From: Phanerochaete sordida
Taxonomy: Eukaryota; Basidiomycota; Agaricomycetes; Polyporales; Phanerochaetaceae
Assembly: GCA_019973155.2 (NCBI GenBank)
Contig: BPQB01000005.1
Coordinates: forward strand, 372,001-436,000
DNA: 64,000 bases
Direction: 5' to 3'
How positions within the stretch are numbered: position 1 is the stretch's first letter; the number at the start of each line of letters is the position of its first letter. Below, one piece after another: positions 22,837 through 34,600 of this stretch. The notes under the pieces were generated by a model, which searched no databases, was not told the origin of the DNA, and saw only the letters and a program-made list of their open reading frames with translations. The position numbers and the translations under genes are program-made.

Positions 22837-24003
22837 CTAGCTCTGCGCTCTAGGGACTACCAGGAGGACAGGCTGGTAACTGGCAGGCGATACTGGTACA
22901 AGTTCCACGAGAACAAGGTCTTCGAGCTGGAGATAGCCAGGGCCAAAACGACGGCCCCCTTGAGGGGCTTGTCCGGTAACCTAGGGTGAATGTGAAGCCC
23001 GACACTTTGAATAGACATGGCTTGGCGCGTACGTCGTTTATGAAGTCGTTGACTGCGAGGGCGACGAGCTCCGCGAGTTGTGCCAGGGTACAGCCGGCCG
23101 GGAGTCTTCGCTGCGGACCGAATAGGCGGTAGCCTAATGGCTAGGTAAGAGGTGGTGTTAGTCTCGATGTTATGGCTGGACTGCGGCACGGTGTCGTGTA
23201 CTTGCCTGGATGCGTATCGAGATCTTTGCTCGGTGAGGAATTTGCAGGGTTTGACCGCCGCCCAGTAAGTTCTGCTGGAGGAACACTCGATCGCGTGCCT
23301 GCGACAGCCGTATGCCGGGAATGTTGGTGTTCGTGACTTGAAAAGGGATGGGTGCTCGATTGGTGATTGGGGGCTGGTTTCTGGCAGTGTAAGGAACCTG
23401 CTGCAGCGTCTCCGGAAAGCCTACGATCGATACTGACTGTCGGTGGCAGATTGGTAGCGGGGTAGATGAGGACACACCATTCATCTTGCAGCACCGAGCA
23501 CACACGGCGAGACAGCGTCACAGGCTATGGGGTAGGTGGTCCTTTATACGAACGACGAGATGCACAGCGTGATCATCAAAGCAGCACTCACGGCGGTTGA
23601 CCCAATTCAGCTTCCGACCCACAGATACCTCTGAACAATAAGACAACAGTAGCCAGGACGTCCTAGGAGACTGCCTGAGATAGCAAGGACATGATCTGCT
23701 GCCGATCAGTATCGCGGCGCGTAGGGGTGCCGACGCCTGGCAGTTGGACAGCCTCACAGAAAGCGCAGCGTGAGCAGGAGTGCGGTACATGGGCAGCGGT
23801 AAAGCCATGGAAAGATATAGGACGATGGCGTGTTCTTGCGTCGGACCAAGGGTTTGGGGATCACTGCCGGTGAGGTAAGAGGCAAGAGACAGATTCGGGA
23901 CGGAAGTGATGTGCAGGCGTCGTGGCACGAATCGATACAGTTTGCTCGGTGAATTGATAGCCACGCGTAAGGCCCTCCCACACGTCTGCATGTGCTTCAG
24001 CAC
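22837..24003 (-). CDS. Uncharacterised island family, copy B (5' end uncertain)
   Basis: Minus-strand family member. The well-supported part runs from ATG 23484 (MNGVSSSTPLPICHRQSVSI), through PIPFQVTNTNIPGIRLSQAR and LGGGQTLQIPHRAKISIRIQ, to a 36-codon exon 23140-23033 reading PLGYRLFGPQRRLPAG and LAQLAELVALAVNDFIND. The last exon reads VTGQAPQGGRRFGPGYLQLE then DLVLVELVPVSPASYQPVLL, with stop at 22837-22839. The intron before the GY exon starts GC rather than GT (23205-23141). The upstream open exon 24003-23580 (LHITSVPNLSLASYLTGSDP...) looks coding and ends at a GTGAGT donor, but I could not find an acceptor that keeps frame, so the true start is unresolved and a frame lesion there is possible. 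Confidence 0.55.
23033..23140 (-). other. Conserved GY exon of island family, copy B
   Basis: 36-codon exon with phase-0 introns at both ends. Starts P-L-G-Y and ends with helix LAELVALAVNDFIND. Confidence 0.58.
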
Positions 24004-27000
24004 TCTATTAACGGTGAGCCAACCGTTGCACGTATTATCGAGATATTCTCACCGACACCGGGACCTGTAACCTGTCCAGAAAAAGAAAGGCGATCTACGC
24101 AACTTCCAGCGCGTCGCTGTCGACAGGCACAGGGCGCGAAGCAGCAGTTCCCCAATGGTCTGGTTAGAACATTTGCTTTGCTCTTTGTGATCATACGAAT
24201 TAGTAGGTATCTCATTGTCACTCACACCACAGTTTCTCGCCCTAACTTGTAACACCTCCCGATTAGCCGAGTTCAGCCACTATTGAGTTCAAAGCGCGAG
24301 ACTCACTGATCGAATTTTGTGCGTGCATTGCAGTTGCTACGGTTTCTCTAGCATGACGTAGACAGGGCAGGGAAGCTCGTGTCAGAAGGCCTAATCCCCC
24401 AACAAATGCCCAGGAATTGGTGAGTAGACAGGTGCCGTACCTGAACGTGGCACCTGTATTAACGTTATCGGCGGGCAATCCATGAGGAGACAGGGTGAAG
24501 TTATCTTTGCCGGTACAAATGGCTCACTTTGCCCACCAGACAAAGCTCTGTGCTCTATAAAATCCGCGGTATCGATGTCAGTGCCATCACCGCGCGCATG
24601 CGATGCTTGTACTTACGTGAGGATAGTCATTGTGCACGACCGTCGAAGAAGCCCAGGCGGAAAAGGTACCAGGAGCGAAGTTGCCACGGCTTCCGCTTCT
24701 TCGATGATGTATTTGGCCCAAAGGTGAGCCTAAGTCCTCAATCCCCTGCCAGTATCGTGTAATGCCAGAGCTCTGGCACACCGGTCTTCCTTGGTGCCGT
24801 GCAAAAGGGCATACCCCATGGCCGGGAGTCGACTGTGTAGCCCGGAGCCTCGTACGACTGCATCCACGTCTCCACCGAACCTTCCAGCTGCGCTATGACC
24901 TGCGGTTATGGCTTCTAGCATCTTCAAGGGTTCTTGTATGTGGATGTTGACGGTGATCCCGCAGTGAAATGCTGGAACCTGGTCGCTGGCCAGGCCCCTG
25001 TTTGTCGCGGAGCCCCGTTGTTCCAATCGCCGACATCGTCACACTCCAGCGCCCGTAACCACCCCCCCCGCTCGTGCTGCACTCTCTTGGCGACGACTAC
25101 GACGACTTGAGCTCATATACACGCCCATGCGTTCATGCTCCACCACATATTCTTGTATCCTTTCATCTTGACCTCGGGTGTCCTGTCGTGCCTTCTGGAG
25201 ACCAGCCATCCCCCCACATTTGCCCACGCCGACACCTAAGAGAAGATCTCGGAGTGCCAAGGTCAAGGTCTTACACGAAAAATTATCCTTGTTGCAATCT
25301 TGCGGACCTCCACGGCCCGTACGCCTTGCATGCGATATCGGCCAGCCTTGCCAGCAGACCCGTCCTCGAGACCGCATTGGCCAGCCCCAGCTACTTCCGG
25401 ACCCATCGCCGCAAGGAGCGACTTCGGTTATGCGTCTTGTTGGATAGTTGGTGGAGCTTAGTGTGTACGTGGTTCAGTCTATCTATCATCTTCGCGGGCA
25501 TAAACTTTGCTCACGCATAGTATCTTTCCAGGTTTGCGAATATCCTTTCACGCCTCATTCAACCTCGCATTTAGATACACTCGTTGTCACCTCGTGCGTT
25601 CAGAAGCTCCCAGCCCAATCAAATGCAAGGTCCTTTGTCTTTCGTGGTCTCTCGTGTGAAGAGCACTGGCCTACGACTGAAGACAACGGCGCAATCTCTG
25701 CACAAAGACGTGGGACTGAGCTATCCGACAGGCCCATTGCTCGCGAGCGCAGCAAGAGAATGAAGAATGAATAGCGATCACTTCGCAGAACCGATAAGTG
25801 ACAGCGTTTAGGTCGTCGAACACCGCTAACCACGGACGCTCCCATGCTGCCGATAGGCGGTGCAGAGAAATGGCGAACAGCGTGCCTTGCTCGCCGTTGT
25901 TTGCGGGTGCTAAGAGCACAATTTTATCCCGTGCCGACGGCACGTTGCCAGCTAGTGAGTGGCCGGAAGTCGGTCCTCGGGGGAGCATGTGGTAGCCACG
26001 GCTCCAGTATTGCACATTTGGTTAGGTCCAGAGCGCAAGCAATATCATCGCCAACATAACACCGATCAGCGTAGTGCTCCCATCGGTTCGCTTTTTTACG
26101 TTGATAGGGACTCATGCGGCCTCCGCGGGCAAGCGGACCTACTCGATAACTTGATGGCCGTCTCTCATGTAAGCGACGAACGCACATCTCACCCCACTGA
26201 CTTCCCTGCATGTGCAGATACAGAAGACCATAAAGACCTATGACATCCAACCGAACGTGCTCGGACCCGGTCCTCGGCGGCGCTATGGAGGGTATGCGGA
26301 AAATGTCTCTGGAGAGCGACTTTACAGATTGATTGATGATGTGATCCCGTTTTTAGATTAATCGCAGGTTCATGGCACGTATGTAAACATCTGAGAATCA
26401 TCTAGACATGCATCTAGGAGGCAGAGTGGCAGCGAATGGTGAGCAGGTTGCAGGAGGAGAGGCACGCTCCGCAAGCGCTCATACGCTTGCGGGTTAAATT
26501 TCCACTCGTCGCTTGATCATGTCTTTGAAGTTTGAACTTCTGACCACCAACATGCCGAAAAGCGCTTCACTTGCAGACTGATGACTACTGGTGAGCACTC
26601 GCATAGTCTGGAGAATTCTACTCTGTCCATGTAGCGAGTCCAACTGGCGACACATTCGCTATTCTTGCCAAAACCATGAATGCCGCAAACTCCGGATCCC
26701 ATATGTAAGCACCCAAAACAGCTTGTCGTGTTACAACAAGGATGATCTAATGTGTCTCTGACAGAAGGACTGCATCAATTATATTTAGACGATTCTCTCC
26801 AAGAATCAAGATGTAGACCTTTGCGTGTAACGCGCTACGCACTGGCTCTAGCGCGGCCCTGGGCAGCAAGAACCAAGGTAGCCAACTCCAGTTATCTCCC
26901 ACGGTAGCCACAGCCAGCGAGCCCTCACTCCAGCTGGCATGTGTCGCAAGGAAATACCTGCCCTCGCAATAAGACGTACGTCCCGTCGAAGACACAGCTT

Positions 27001-27833
27001 ACACTGCGCTGCAAGTGCTCCTCACACAGAGCAATATCTAACTGTCGCTCATAGTCACACGGAATGTACACGCCCAACATCTGAATATCGCGAACCAGGT
27101 TTCGGTACGAATGTAGCCACCTCAGGTCAAGTACTGACGCACGCTTCAGTCGGGCAGGCCCTATCGGCCCTGGGCCTCGTGCGCGGCGTGGGTATTTCGG
27201 CGACCTGAGCTTCCAATTCCCAGGCTTGACAGCAGGCGTCACGACCTCCAACTCAATCTCTCAACCGCCCAACGTTGCCTCCGACCTCTCACCTTCCTGC
27301 ACCTCCCTCTTCTCCTCTGGTTCTACGCACTTCAGGACTTGCCATGAGTCCTTGAAGTTTGTGCATAGCTAGAAATCCAGCGCTTTCCCCATCGATGACG
27401 TGTCTCGCTCTGGCGCTCTTATCGGATCCCACCCGCCGTTCGCTGCGACGGCCTCTGTCTCTGTCTCTGTCCCTCGTCTGCTCGTTCTGGTCGAGTTTCT
27501 CTGGAAATTGCCTGGGGTGCGCCACATCCCCGCAGGCTCCGTGGGGGACGCGATAGGTCAGCCAGCTATCCATTCCGCAGTTTCGGTCTCGGGGCCTCAT
27601 GTGTCGTCTTGGACGACCGTTGGAAGGCTCTTGATATCCTGGTGGGCCTATTACTAAGGGCGGCGACCGTCCAATGCGTGTTGGTGCCCATGTTGGCTGT
27701 CTAGACTGTTGTCCGTTGTCCGCAGCCGCTGAATGCGGCGAGTGTCGGGCGCTACGAGTGGCTTCAAAAGGCGCGAAACCTATCCGGACCCCCGCCCCCA
27801 ACCTTGTCCCAGTCGCCGTCCCCCACTGTGGCC
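24004..27833. other. Gene-poor stretch of the island, possible relic coding
   Basis: About 3.8 kb with no supportable gene. Several open frames of 80-110 codons exist on both strands. The most coding-like is a minus-strand pair, 27251-about 27000 and about 26950-26747, which a GTACGT...CAG intron could join (TYVxx region to WSEGSLAVATVGDNWSWLPW), but it has no ATG and no recognised domain. A minus-strand frame at 26015-25671 (NNGEQGTLFAISLHRLSAAW...NAVTYRF) vaguely recalls the segment before the GY exon of the island family; I do not claim homology. The 208-codon minus frame 27915-27289 overlaps the more credible copy C exon. An alternating pyrimidine tract of CTCTGT units lies at 27450-27475. 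Confidence 0.4.
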
Positions 27834-28625
27834 ATGGGTTCGCTCTCCGCCCCGATATATCTAGAAGACGGCTCCTACTTGGAGGTGATTGTCGTCTCAG
27901 TGGCACAAGAAGCACTCTGACGGTGTTTTGTACAGCGATTCACGAACCTCGACTATACCCTCCCACGGGGGTCGCGGTTTTCGCCCATCTCGTGGAGCTT
28001 CACAGTCGGCGATAGACAAACCCCAATCAATCTCGGCCAAGCTCTCCACCGCTCGCTTGACTACCTCAACCACTCGGAGGATCAGTTGTTCGCAGGCTGT
28101 GGGACGAAAGTCACCTACAGGATTATGGTCAGCATCGCCCTCGTACAGCGTCCGCTCACACTCATACTCGACAGGCTGACGGATACCGCGAGTTTGCGAA
28201 GCAAATGAACGCTCAGCGTCGCGTTCGAGGCCAAACTGTGCCCATTCGCCGCTCCAAAGTGGCGAAACAAGTCGCCCAAGTCGTGGAGAAGTTTATTGAA
28301 TGGGTGAGTCCTTCGACACGCCTTAGTCGACCCCTCGATTGATTTCATATAGGCGAGTGACATGAGCGTAAATCCCGGGCTGCGCTTTGGACCTCACAAC
28401 ATCACTATTAATGACATTTACCTGGTTGAGCTGAGGCAAGTTTCTCCCGCCTCCTTCCAGCCCATCCTGGCCGTCAGGCGACCTCCGCCACCCCTGGAAA
28501 TGCTGGATCTGTACCCACAAGCAAGCATCTCACCCGTGGATGTAGTAGGTGACTTGACAGACTTTACGGACACATGGCAAAGTCTGGGAGTCTTCTCCGA
28601 TAGTGACTACTATGGTGCTCTTTAA
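27834..28625 (+). CDS. Uncharacterised island family, copy C (5' end uncertain)
   Basis: Plus-strand family member. From ATG 27834 (MGSLSAPIYLEDGSYLE) a 51 nt intron with a CTCTGAC branch site leads to RFTNLDYTLPRGSRFSPISW, then TPINLGQALHRSLDYLNHSE and GCGTKVTYRIM. The GY exon 28175-28303 (43 codons) starts ADGYREFAKQMNAQRRVRGQ and ends SKVAKQVAQVVEKFIEW, with phase-0 introns at both ends. The last exon has LRFGPHNITINDIYLVELRQ and SPASFQPILAVRRPPPP, ending at TAA 28623-28625. An in-frame open stretch upstream (from about 27727, ...ASVGRYEWLQKARNLSGPPP...) suggests a further 5' exon after an acceptor near 27726; the first exon was not found. Confidence 0.6.
28175..28303 (+). other. Conserved GY exon of island family, copy C
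   Basis: 43-codon exon between phase-0 introns, same length as in copy D. The W-P of W-P-G-Y is replaced by A-D. Confidence 0.58.
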
Positions 28626-29620
28626 GGCTTATTTGACTTATTCAGAGCAGGCCTCGCTTTTGTTATTGTACGGTAGCACTTTGTAACATAGTTTACATTC
28701 GCATTCATTTGTATGTCGACTTACGGGTTTGAATACACTGGTTTTGTTTCGATGACGTGTACGAGCCCGGTGCGCTTCGGGAGCGCGCAAATATCATCAA
28801 TTCGCGGACTGTTTGCAGGCCGCCCCCAGGTGCCCTGAGGCCTGAGCCCTCGCTACAAGCCTCTCGACGCGACTCAACCGACATGGCGGGTGGTGTATCA
28901 CACAGTTGAATTGTAATCGGCTAGCTCCAAAGCTGCAACGTATACTCATTCCCTACGCGTTCAAGTTTTTCGCGACCACTAGAGCCTGTGCGTCGCGCGT
29001 CGCTGTTGTACATGTGGTATCTGGACAATTTCGCGGTGAACAGGTAATCTCGCGAACGGTACACACCAACGATCTTACATACTGACCGACCTGTTGTAGA
29101 GTGCGAGGGCATCATAGAGTCTTAAAGGATGTTGTCAAGTTGCCTGCAGGTCGACAGTCCCCCGCACAGCTCCCCTCCAGAGGATTCTCTTTTAGGTCAG
29201 GACACAGTTTTCTGCCTACGAACTTGCGGCTGCAGCTCCGGTTGAAGAATTCAATACAATAGTCAGAGGACACCTCGCTCCACGTCTCCATGCGTTCGCA
29301 ACACCAAGAAAGCCAAACCAGATGCATCGCTGCCACCAACCTTCTCTGCTCAAGTCTGGACATCCTGAATTTGGAGAATCTGTCTGATAAGAGGTCTAGA
29401 TCGAGCAGTGAGTCATGGCGGAATTCTGCCACTACAGTAGAGTTCATACATCATGCAGAGTCTCCGGCGCGATGTGGCACACTGGGTACATGTGCAGGCC
29501 TGGGCCGGTCATTTCTCTAGACATCCTGGCACAGTCTAAGGAAATCTGGACAGCTGAACGGGAGTATACGGCTAGCCCATCTTCCTGACCGCCCTAGCAG
29601 ATTCGTCATAAATACGGAGG
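28626..29620. other. Spacer between island copies C and D
   Basis: About 1 kb. The first part is AT-rich (28630-28760) and fits the 3' UTR of copy C. Open frames near 29112-29447 (-) and 29290-29520 (+) overlap on opposite strands and neither resembles a protein. Confidence 0.4.
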
Positions 29621-31189
29621 ATGGAGGCCGGCGGCCACTCTCGCATGCGCCCCATACATACCTCGGATAAACAGTGCTTCACGCATCACGCACCGAATTT
29701 GGTGGATGGATGGTCAAACGGCATGCACGGTGAGTAGACGACCGCACTGGCTCTGGCTCTGACTGTTTCAACTGACGACTGTTCACTGACGGCAGCTCAC
29801 GTTCTCGTTGCCCACGGGCGTTGTCATCTTGGACGGCAATCCCAACGTCAAATACGGAAACAGGTCCAAAGAACCTACTGAAGAACTGCCCAAGCTACTC
29901 ATCTTCACCGTGTACGGTCGTCACGGTCTGCAGCTTGGGAATCGCGAAGCACTGAGCAAGTTGGACCGAGGAAGCCAATGCGCTTTAAAGAAGGATGGGA
30001 AGGTCACGATATGCATCGACGTAAGCTGGCGTTTCCAAGAAAAGGTTACAGTACTGAATTATTCTCAGATCAAGGGCTACAAGGAATTCAAACGACAGAA
30101 ATATGCGCGTACAGAGAAGCGTGGGGTCAAACACCCCATTACATATGCGAAGCTGGCCCAGTGTGTCACCGACGTCGTACAGCGTTTCATCAGCGAAGTG
30201 CGGAACAGCTGTAATATGTTGGTCGAGTTCTGACTGTTGTCTAGGCCGTGGAGCCCTACACGAGCCTTCCATGGCCTGGAGAGCAGCTTAAGCTCGCAAA
30301 TCTCTATATTATCGCACTGGTCAGGTATTCGCAGGCGACCTACAAGTGCGTGTTGGGCTACTCCTCGTCCGGGACTTCAAAGCATCATGACTCTCGATGG
30401 AGCCCAACGCTTGGTCCCCTCCTACAAGCAGGTCATTTCTCGCCTGACTTTGCCGCAGGACCCAGCCATACATCTCCCGCCACATTCCGCGCCAGTGGAC
30501 AGCCTACTCGGACCACGCTTTGTCAAGGCCCGGAGTATCACATTCTTTCGCAGAGCTCTGTGTGGGTCCCTGCCACCTCGCCCGATTACAGTCGCATTTC
30601 ATACAAACCGACGTCGCGCTTCGCATCTTCAATTTCGCAGGACGAGATAGGCCGGGTCCTACCCACCGCACACGACGATCACCACATCCCCTCTTTCGCA
30701 CAACACTACTCCAAAACGGAGCGCCAGGCTGGCCATAATTCCTCGGCTACTTTCGCAGAGACGAGGCAGAATAGCTGGGACTCCGTACCTGACACGGATA
30801 CTGATCCGTTTCACGCGGCGTATCGCCTTCCTGGCCCGTACTACCCCGTTCACAATACTGTTGCAGGAAAGGTGGATGTCGCCGCACGGCATTCATACGC
30901 TGCCAGACCTAGTGAGCCTTTGAGCGCAGAGTGCGATGAAGAGGCATACTTCGATGGGGTCTCACAGGTACGTCATGTGTCTCTTTAAAACCTGAGCTAC
31001 TACGTAGTGTACTTCGGAGGAGCTCACGTTGGTCCGTCACAGGACGCGCAGTATACACTGGTGGCGGCGGTTTCACCAGAAGTTTATCTTCCGCAGGCTG
31101 TCGGGCTGGACTTCTACGATCAACCCGTGGCTGGATGCGGCACATCTGAAGCAGGAAGATGGCCTTCGCACAAGGCTCCCTGCCTCTGA
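29621..31189 (+). CDS. Uncharacterised island family, copy D with long C-terminal tail (5' end uncertain)
   Basis: Family member with the same exon plan. The exon from about 29796 reads LTFSLPTGVVILDGNPNV and ends KKDGKVTICID. The GY exon 30069-30197 (43 codons) starts IKGYKEFKRQKYARTEKRGV and ends KLAQCVTDVVQRFISE, with phase-0 introns at both ends. The next exon has LKLANLYIIALVRYSQATYK, equivalent to the LV-x-L strand, then a unique tail of about 240 residues rich in Ser, Pro, His and Asp (30330-30970), absent from copies A-C. A last intron (from GTACGT after 30968) may add DAQYTLVAAVSPEVYLPQAV, ending at TGA 31187-31189; otherwise it stops at 30988. The first exon is unsettled: ATG 29621 is a candidate, but the in-frame splice uses a different frame (IWWMDGQTACT before the intron). 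Confidence 0.55.
30069..30197 (+). other. Conserved GY exon of island family, copy D
   Basis: 43-codon exon between phase-0 introns. Starts I-K-G-Y and carries K-L-A-Q-C-V-T-D-V-V-Q-R-F-I. Confidence 0.58.
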
Positions 31190-31680
31190 GCAGCAAGGTT
31201 ATCAGCGCGTTCTGAGTCGACTTTGCTACAGTGCGTATTCGTCCTCAATTTTGTCTTCATCTATAGTAGAGCTGACGTCTTGGCATGGCGTAGGCTAGTA
31301 TTGTGCGGTATATGGCTATGCGCGTAGTCTTGTAGGCGCCACGAATCGACTCGAGTTCTTCATCGATGCTGGCATTGGGGCACGTCGCCAGCTCAGTGAC
31401 GGCTCAGTCGCCAAATTACTAAGTCCACATGTTCGACGGTAGTACTTGTAGGGACTAGTGGTAATTGAGTCACAAAGAACATACCAGACGACATTTACTC
31501 TGTCATTTTGACCACATGTCCATACTTGCTGATGTAACACGTTACACGCTGGGGTACTGGGACGGTCATATGCATTCAAGGAACAGGGATGATGACGTCG
31601 GACGTAAATAACAAGAGTGAGCATATACTATAGTGACAATATATTACAAGCAGGAGACGGAGGGAACGAGGATGCACAAT
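31190..31680. other. Convergent 3' flanks of island copy D and SPT16
   Basis: AT-rich towards SPT16 (31600-31660), consistent with its 3' UTR on the minus strand. No supported gene. Confidence 0.45.
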
Positions 31681-34600
31681 CTAAGCCTTGCCCTTGCCCT
31701 TGCTCTTGCCGTTGGCCTTCGCCGGAACCTTCGTTGAAGACTTCTTCTTAGGACGATCAGAATCTTCGTCGGAGTCGGCGGCACGACCAGTCTCATTACG
31801 CTTCTTATCCGCTAAGGACGACAGTCAGCGCACAAACTGGACCAGACTGGTAGAAAGGCTTACCCTTGGCAGCCTTCCGCTCGAGCTCGTCCCAGTCGTC
31901 GCCTTCGCTCTCGTCGTCGAAGCCGGAGTCGCTGCCCTCGTCGTCGCTGGCATCCGAGCCATCGTCGTAGTCGCTCTCGGCATCGTCGCTTTCGGAGCTT
32001 GATTCCTCATCAAACTCGGCCTCGAACTCAGATTCCGTTTCGGATACGTCCTCGGGCTCGCTCTGGAAGGGTGACGGTGAGCGCGAATATATTGGAACAC
32101 GGTTGTTCTCACCTCTTCGGCAGCGGTGCCACCAAGGAATGACCATCCGCCCTGCTGGAAGAACTCGTACGGGTCGTCGTTGATGGTCTTCATGATGGGA
32201 CCCCAGTTCAAGTTGACCGGACCTTCAGCGAGAGGAATATCGACCGAGCTGCACAACGTCAGTCGGATAATTTGCTGGGAGCAAGTGAGGGGTACGTACT
32301 CAAGCCAATTCTTGACGTCGTCAAGTTGCGCGCTGGGGATCGAGTTGATGTGGAGTGGGGTCTTGGTAAAGTCCTTGAAGATAAGGACCATGTCGAACTG
32401 CTTCAGACCGAACTGTACGCGCTCCAGCGACGCAATTTCAATCTCGGACAGAGTCACGACCAGGAACGGGGGATCAGAGAGGTGTACAAGGCACTCCGTC
32501 GTCGGTTGGAGGCGGACATTTTGGCGAATGGGGACACCCTCAAAGGAGAGCTCACGGAAGGGGATGTCAACCTCGAGCGTGTCTCCGGTCTATATAGATG
32601 TTGAGATGAACTAACATTGAATGACGGGGAAAGCCACGTACCGAGGCAGTTGCAGCTTCGGCGATCTTCTCAGCAAATTGCTTGAATTCACGGTTGAGCA
32701 GCTGCCTGCGCTTTCGCTCCTGTTGCTCGAGCTCGATTTCATCCTCGTCGCCGTATCTGTACTTGCGCTTGCGGTTTCCAGTCTCGTCGAACTGCACGTC
32801 GGAAGCTTCGCGGAAGAATTGAATGTCCTAGGACGGCAAAGTTAGCTAATGGAGAACGGTGTCTTGACAGTGTTCACTTACGTGAGCCTTCTTCTTACCA
32901 ATCATGATCGGAGCTTTCAGATGTATGTGGATGATAACCAGCAGCTCGTGGTCGCAAGGCTGGAAGAAGAGATGCTTGACATTGCTGAACAGGATATCTA
33001 CAGCGACGCGTTAGATGTCAACACTGAGCGGGTGGCAAATAACGCGACATACCAATCTTCTGCGAACCCATTGGAGATTGGTAACGGAGACCGTTCTGGT
33101 GAATCTCAACCTCGCCGGGCAGCCGCTTACCGTCCAGCGCAGGGCGGACGAAGACTTCGGGCAGCTTCGTGGGGCGACGACCCTTCACCTCAGCAAGGGT
33201 GTCCTGCTCGATGACGTCGGCCATTTCCTTCTTCTGCTGCTCCCGCTTGTTGACCTCTTTCTTGAGATCGGTGATCTGTTTCGCGACTGCATCGAAACGG
33301 TGCTGATCCACTGAGCGGTAAGTGATGGAGCGAATGAACGTAGCGTCTGGATCTTCAAAGGGCTTTGGGCAATAATGTCAGGACGAGACTGAACACATGA
33401 TTACCGCTACGTACAGTATCCTCCTTCTTGCCGGCAAGTTGTCCAGGAGTTTGGAAGTTAACGCGGAGGTAGGCAAATTCGCCCTCGTCGCTCTTGCTGG
33501 CGTTCTTGATGGTGTTGATGTGGAACGGCACCGCAAAACCATGGATAGGGAGGACGATGGTTTGAGCTTTGCGATCGACAAAAATCTAGAGCTGTGGTAT
33601 GAGACTCGGGTTCGGCTTGGATGCGAAACCACGTACGCGCAGATTCTCGACTTCTCTGGGGAGGCCCACTTCGCCCTTGTAGCTTTGGAAGCGCTTCCAA
33701 GTCTTGCCCTTCTCGCCGCCGAGGCCACCACCAACCTCGGAGAAGCGGGCTAGGCCCTCAGACTGCAGCCTCTGATGCAGCTCACGCTGATGTTCTGTAA
33801 TCTTCGCGACCGTCGATTGAATGAGTTCCTCCTGGGCAGCGCTGCGCGTCTTGTTGCGCAGCACTTTGCCACCGGCAGTCTTGTTCTTCGCAGGGGATGC
33901 ACCGCCGTTGGCAGGAAGCTTCGCCGCAGGGGCCTTCTTCGCGGGTTTCGCCTCCGCCTCCGCCTCGGGATTAAGGAAGAACAGAGTATCCTTGACTGAC
34001 TTCACACCGGTCGTCAAGCAAGTGGCCTTCTCTGCTTGCAGCAGTACTGTGTCCACAAGATGCAATGCATACCTGTCGCAAACAGTCAGCCATATACACG
34101 ACGAAGACTGGATAATACCTACTTCTTCCCGCCTTCTTCCAGATCTTGGAAGCCAAGCGCAAGGTTAAATACCATTCCAGACTTCAGCTTACGGCCATTC
34201 TTGGCGGATAGTAGGTAGATGGAGTCACGGAACTCCAGCCCGATCTAGGGCTAGTGATTAGCACATGCAACTAAGAAAAACTCACGTCACGTACTGCATG
34301 ACCAACGTTCTTCACGAAATGTTTCTCCAGCTCTGGCTTTTTCTCCTTGATGTAGGCAAGGGCGTGCTGATACACGTCTCGGGCAGTTACGCCGTCCTTC
34401 ATGAACGCAAGAAGCTCGTTTTGCAAGGATAACAACAGCACATATATGGCTTCTTGCTCCTGGGAAGCCGCAGTCGTTAGTCAAAGAGCGATCCGACGTA
34501 GGGTAAACCAACCTTGCTAGGGTCCACGATAAACGTGCGTCCAAGATTGGCGCAATAGCCCTTATAGCGCATACCCAGAGACACAAGTAGAACACCCTTG

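Noticed and set aside
23120..23145. tRNA box-A-like sequence (TAGCCTAATGGC)
   Set aside because: It is the antisense of the 5' end of the GY exon of copy B and has no box B or cloverleaf partner.
27289..27915. 208-codon minus-strand ORF
   Set aside because: Low-complexity Arg/Pro composition, no family resemblance, and it overlaps the better supported exon of island copy C.
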